The position numbers and the translations under genes are program-made. 64,000 bases of DNA, from assembly GCA_913056165.1 (NCBI GenBank), contig CAJXMD010000006.1, forward strand, positions 1 through 64,000. The letters are read 5' to 3'. This DNA comes from an uncultured Halieaceae bacterium. GTDB taxonomy: Bacteria > Pseudomonadota > Gammaproteobacteria > Pseudomonadales > Halieaceae. This document shows, in pieces, positions 62,815 through 64,000 of this stretch (the first letter of the stretch is position 1; every line of letters begins with the position of its first letter). Under the pieces are notes generated by a model. That model had not been told where the DNA came from and did no database searches. It saw only the letters and a program-made list of their open reading frames with translations.

Positions 62815-63384
62815 TTAAAGTGCTCTTACGAGCCCTGACTGCCATTTTTCCCATTCACGTCCAAGCCTGCAGACAGCGGTCATATCCAGCCCCCCTGATT
62901 TTTGACCAACGCCGACAACGCTTTGGGGTGACTCCGGTGTTCTGCCGTAGGAAAAAATCTCAAGTGGGGAGAAATCAGACATTAAAAGCCGAAGCCCTTG
63001 GGGAGTGAATCGCCAGTAGTCGTCAGGGTAGTTGTGAATCGGGAAATCAAAAACTGAACTTATAATGGCGATGCCCCCTGGCCTTAAGACTCGAAACATC
63101 TCTGATATTGCAAGCTGAGGGTTTTTCACGTGCTCTAGGGTATCGAGGCAGAGAACACTGCCAGCGCAGTTGTCAGGTAGGTCGAGCGCGTGCAGATCCA
63201 GCATTCTATCAACGCCATAACCATCTCTGAGATCGCAGCCGATATACTGGTGATCTGGGAAAAGAGGACGGACTGCGTCAGTCTCCTGCCCCGGCACGGT
63301 GAAAGCGCCGAATTCGTATATCGGTGAATCAAAGGGTAAATTGTCTCGGCATATTTCGATGAAATCCCGGATCGATTTTTGCAC
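62815..63384 (-). CDS. Class I SAM-dependent methyltransferase (Methyltransf_11-like)
   Basis: YEFGAFTVPGQ, YIGCDLRDGYGVDR, GSVLCLDTLEHVKNP, EMFRVLRPGGIAIIS. Confidence 0.85.
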   Translation of the reverse strand: MQKSIRDFIEICRDNLPFDSPIYEFGAFTVPGQETDAVRPLFPDHQYIGCDLRDGYGVDRMLDLHALDLPDNCAGSVLCLDTLEHVKNPQLAISEMFRVLRPGGIAIISSVFDFPIHNYPDDYWRFTPQGLRLLMSDFSPLEIFSYGRTPESPQSVVGVGQKSGGLDMTAVCRLGREWEKWQSGLVRAL

Positions 63385-63879
63385 TGCAATCTCTTCGTGA
63401 AAAGCGGGTCGGTCTCAGAGGTTTAGTGTAGATTCGCCGAGATCACAACACAACGACATGGCGCTTGATTGGTTTCCGTATCAAAGACGATGTTTTGGTC
63501 GAGAGTGCTTTTGAAAATGTGGTGAAAGGAAATTGGAAAAATATAAAAAACACCGGAGCGAGAAAACCGATAAGGACTCTCACCCAATGGAAATTGGGGA
63601 ATATAAGGTTATCTTAGTTGAAACTAACTTAAGCGGTGCGGTGTTAAGGGCTCTGTCATGCAATTTCAGTCGGCACTGGTGAATAGAATTCCAGCCTAGC
63701 TTGAAGAACAAACTAAACTATGGTGGAAATATCGCAGCCGGTGAAAAGATGTATCATGGACAAAATAGGTCGTAGCTCCGGCTGGGGCGTAACAAAAAAT
63801 CTCACCAGAAGGCATCCTATGAAGTCGTCCGCTGTGGTATCTGTGCCAACGTCGTTACATCGATTAGAGCCGTAGACCA

Positions 63880-64000
63880 GTGATTTATTTCCCACCCTCG
63901 TTGCAGCGATTTGAACCAAAGCGCATGGTGTTTAGCACTTGGGTAGACCATTTGCCGTTTGCCTACGATCTCGTGGGGGCTATTAGGCCAAGGCTGCTAG
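63880..64000 (+). CDS. N-terminal fragment of a class I SAM-methyltransferase of the type found in glycan clusters (cut by right edge)
   Basis: From GTG 63880: MIYFPPSLQRFEPKRMVFSTWVDHLPFAYDLVGAIRPRLL..., open to the edge. The W-x-x-H-L-P-FAYDLV pattern resembles such methyltransferases. Confidence 0.55.
   Translation, partial: MIYFPPSLQRFEPKRMVFSTWVDHLPFAYDLVGAIRPRLL

Noticed and set aside
63713-63919. 68-aa minus-strand ORF near the right edge as a possible transposase remnant
   Set aside because: No recognisable transposase motif and no terminal inverted repeats seen; it also overlaps the better-supported methyltransferase start.
1-64000. CRISPR arrays, tRNAs, rRNAs, intact IS elements, prophage or defence genes
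   Set aside because: Reading the sequence and ORF track showed no regularly spaced repeats, tRNA-like or rRNA segments, or transposase/integrase/phage/defence proteins. A tRNAscan or Infernal run was not possible here.

Overview
The window is a chromosomal segment of a gammaproteobacterium. Gene content and order suggest a marine OM60/Halieaceae-like lineage, but this is inference from synteny and not a database match. It is densely coding and mostly housekeeping. Left to right it contains: (1) a type II secretion operon, gspC to gspN, followed by a serine beta-lactamase-fold hydrolase and two Na+-coupled amino-acid transporters; (2) a quality-control block with a DegS/DegQ-like protease, HtpX, a membrane-anchored J-domain protein, a VWA-like protein and MsrA; (3) RsmE, RimO, a RluA-family enzyme, PdxJ, cyclophilin, YciB, RNase AM-like, YciO, ScpA, ScpB and RluB; (4) yciK-mupP-like-ubiG-mtaD opposite gyrA-serC-pheA-tyrA-aroA-cmk-rpsA-ihfB-lapA-lapB-pyrF; (5) comEA-like, epimerase, WecA/WbpL-like and WbpM-like genes at what resembles the conserved O-antigen locus position; (6) a thiosulfate-oxidation cluster soxCDYZAXB, with a divergent pair encoding a DsrE-like periplasmic protein and a SoxS-like thioredoxin; (7) a PvdQ-like acylase lipoprotein; (8) a sulfotransferase and two methyltransferases, the last cut by the right edge. 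I saw no tRNA, rRNA, CRISPR array or intact mobile element. I found no convincing wholly new system. The most interesting parts are the Sox neighbourhood with its divergent pair, its intergenic repeats and the adjacent acylase, and the J-domain/VWA pair.
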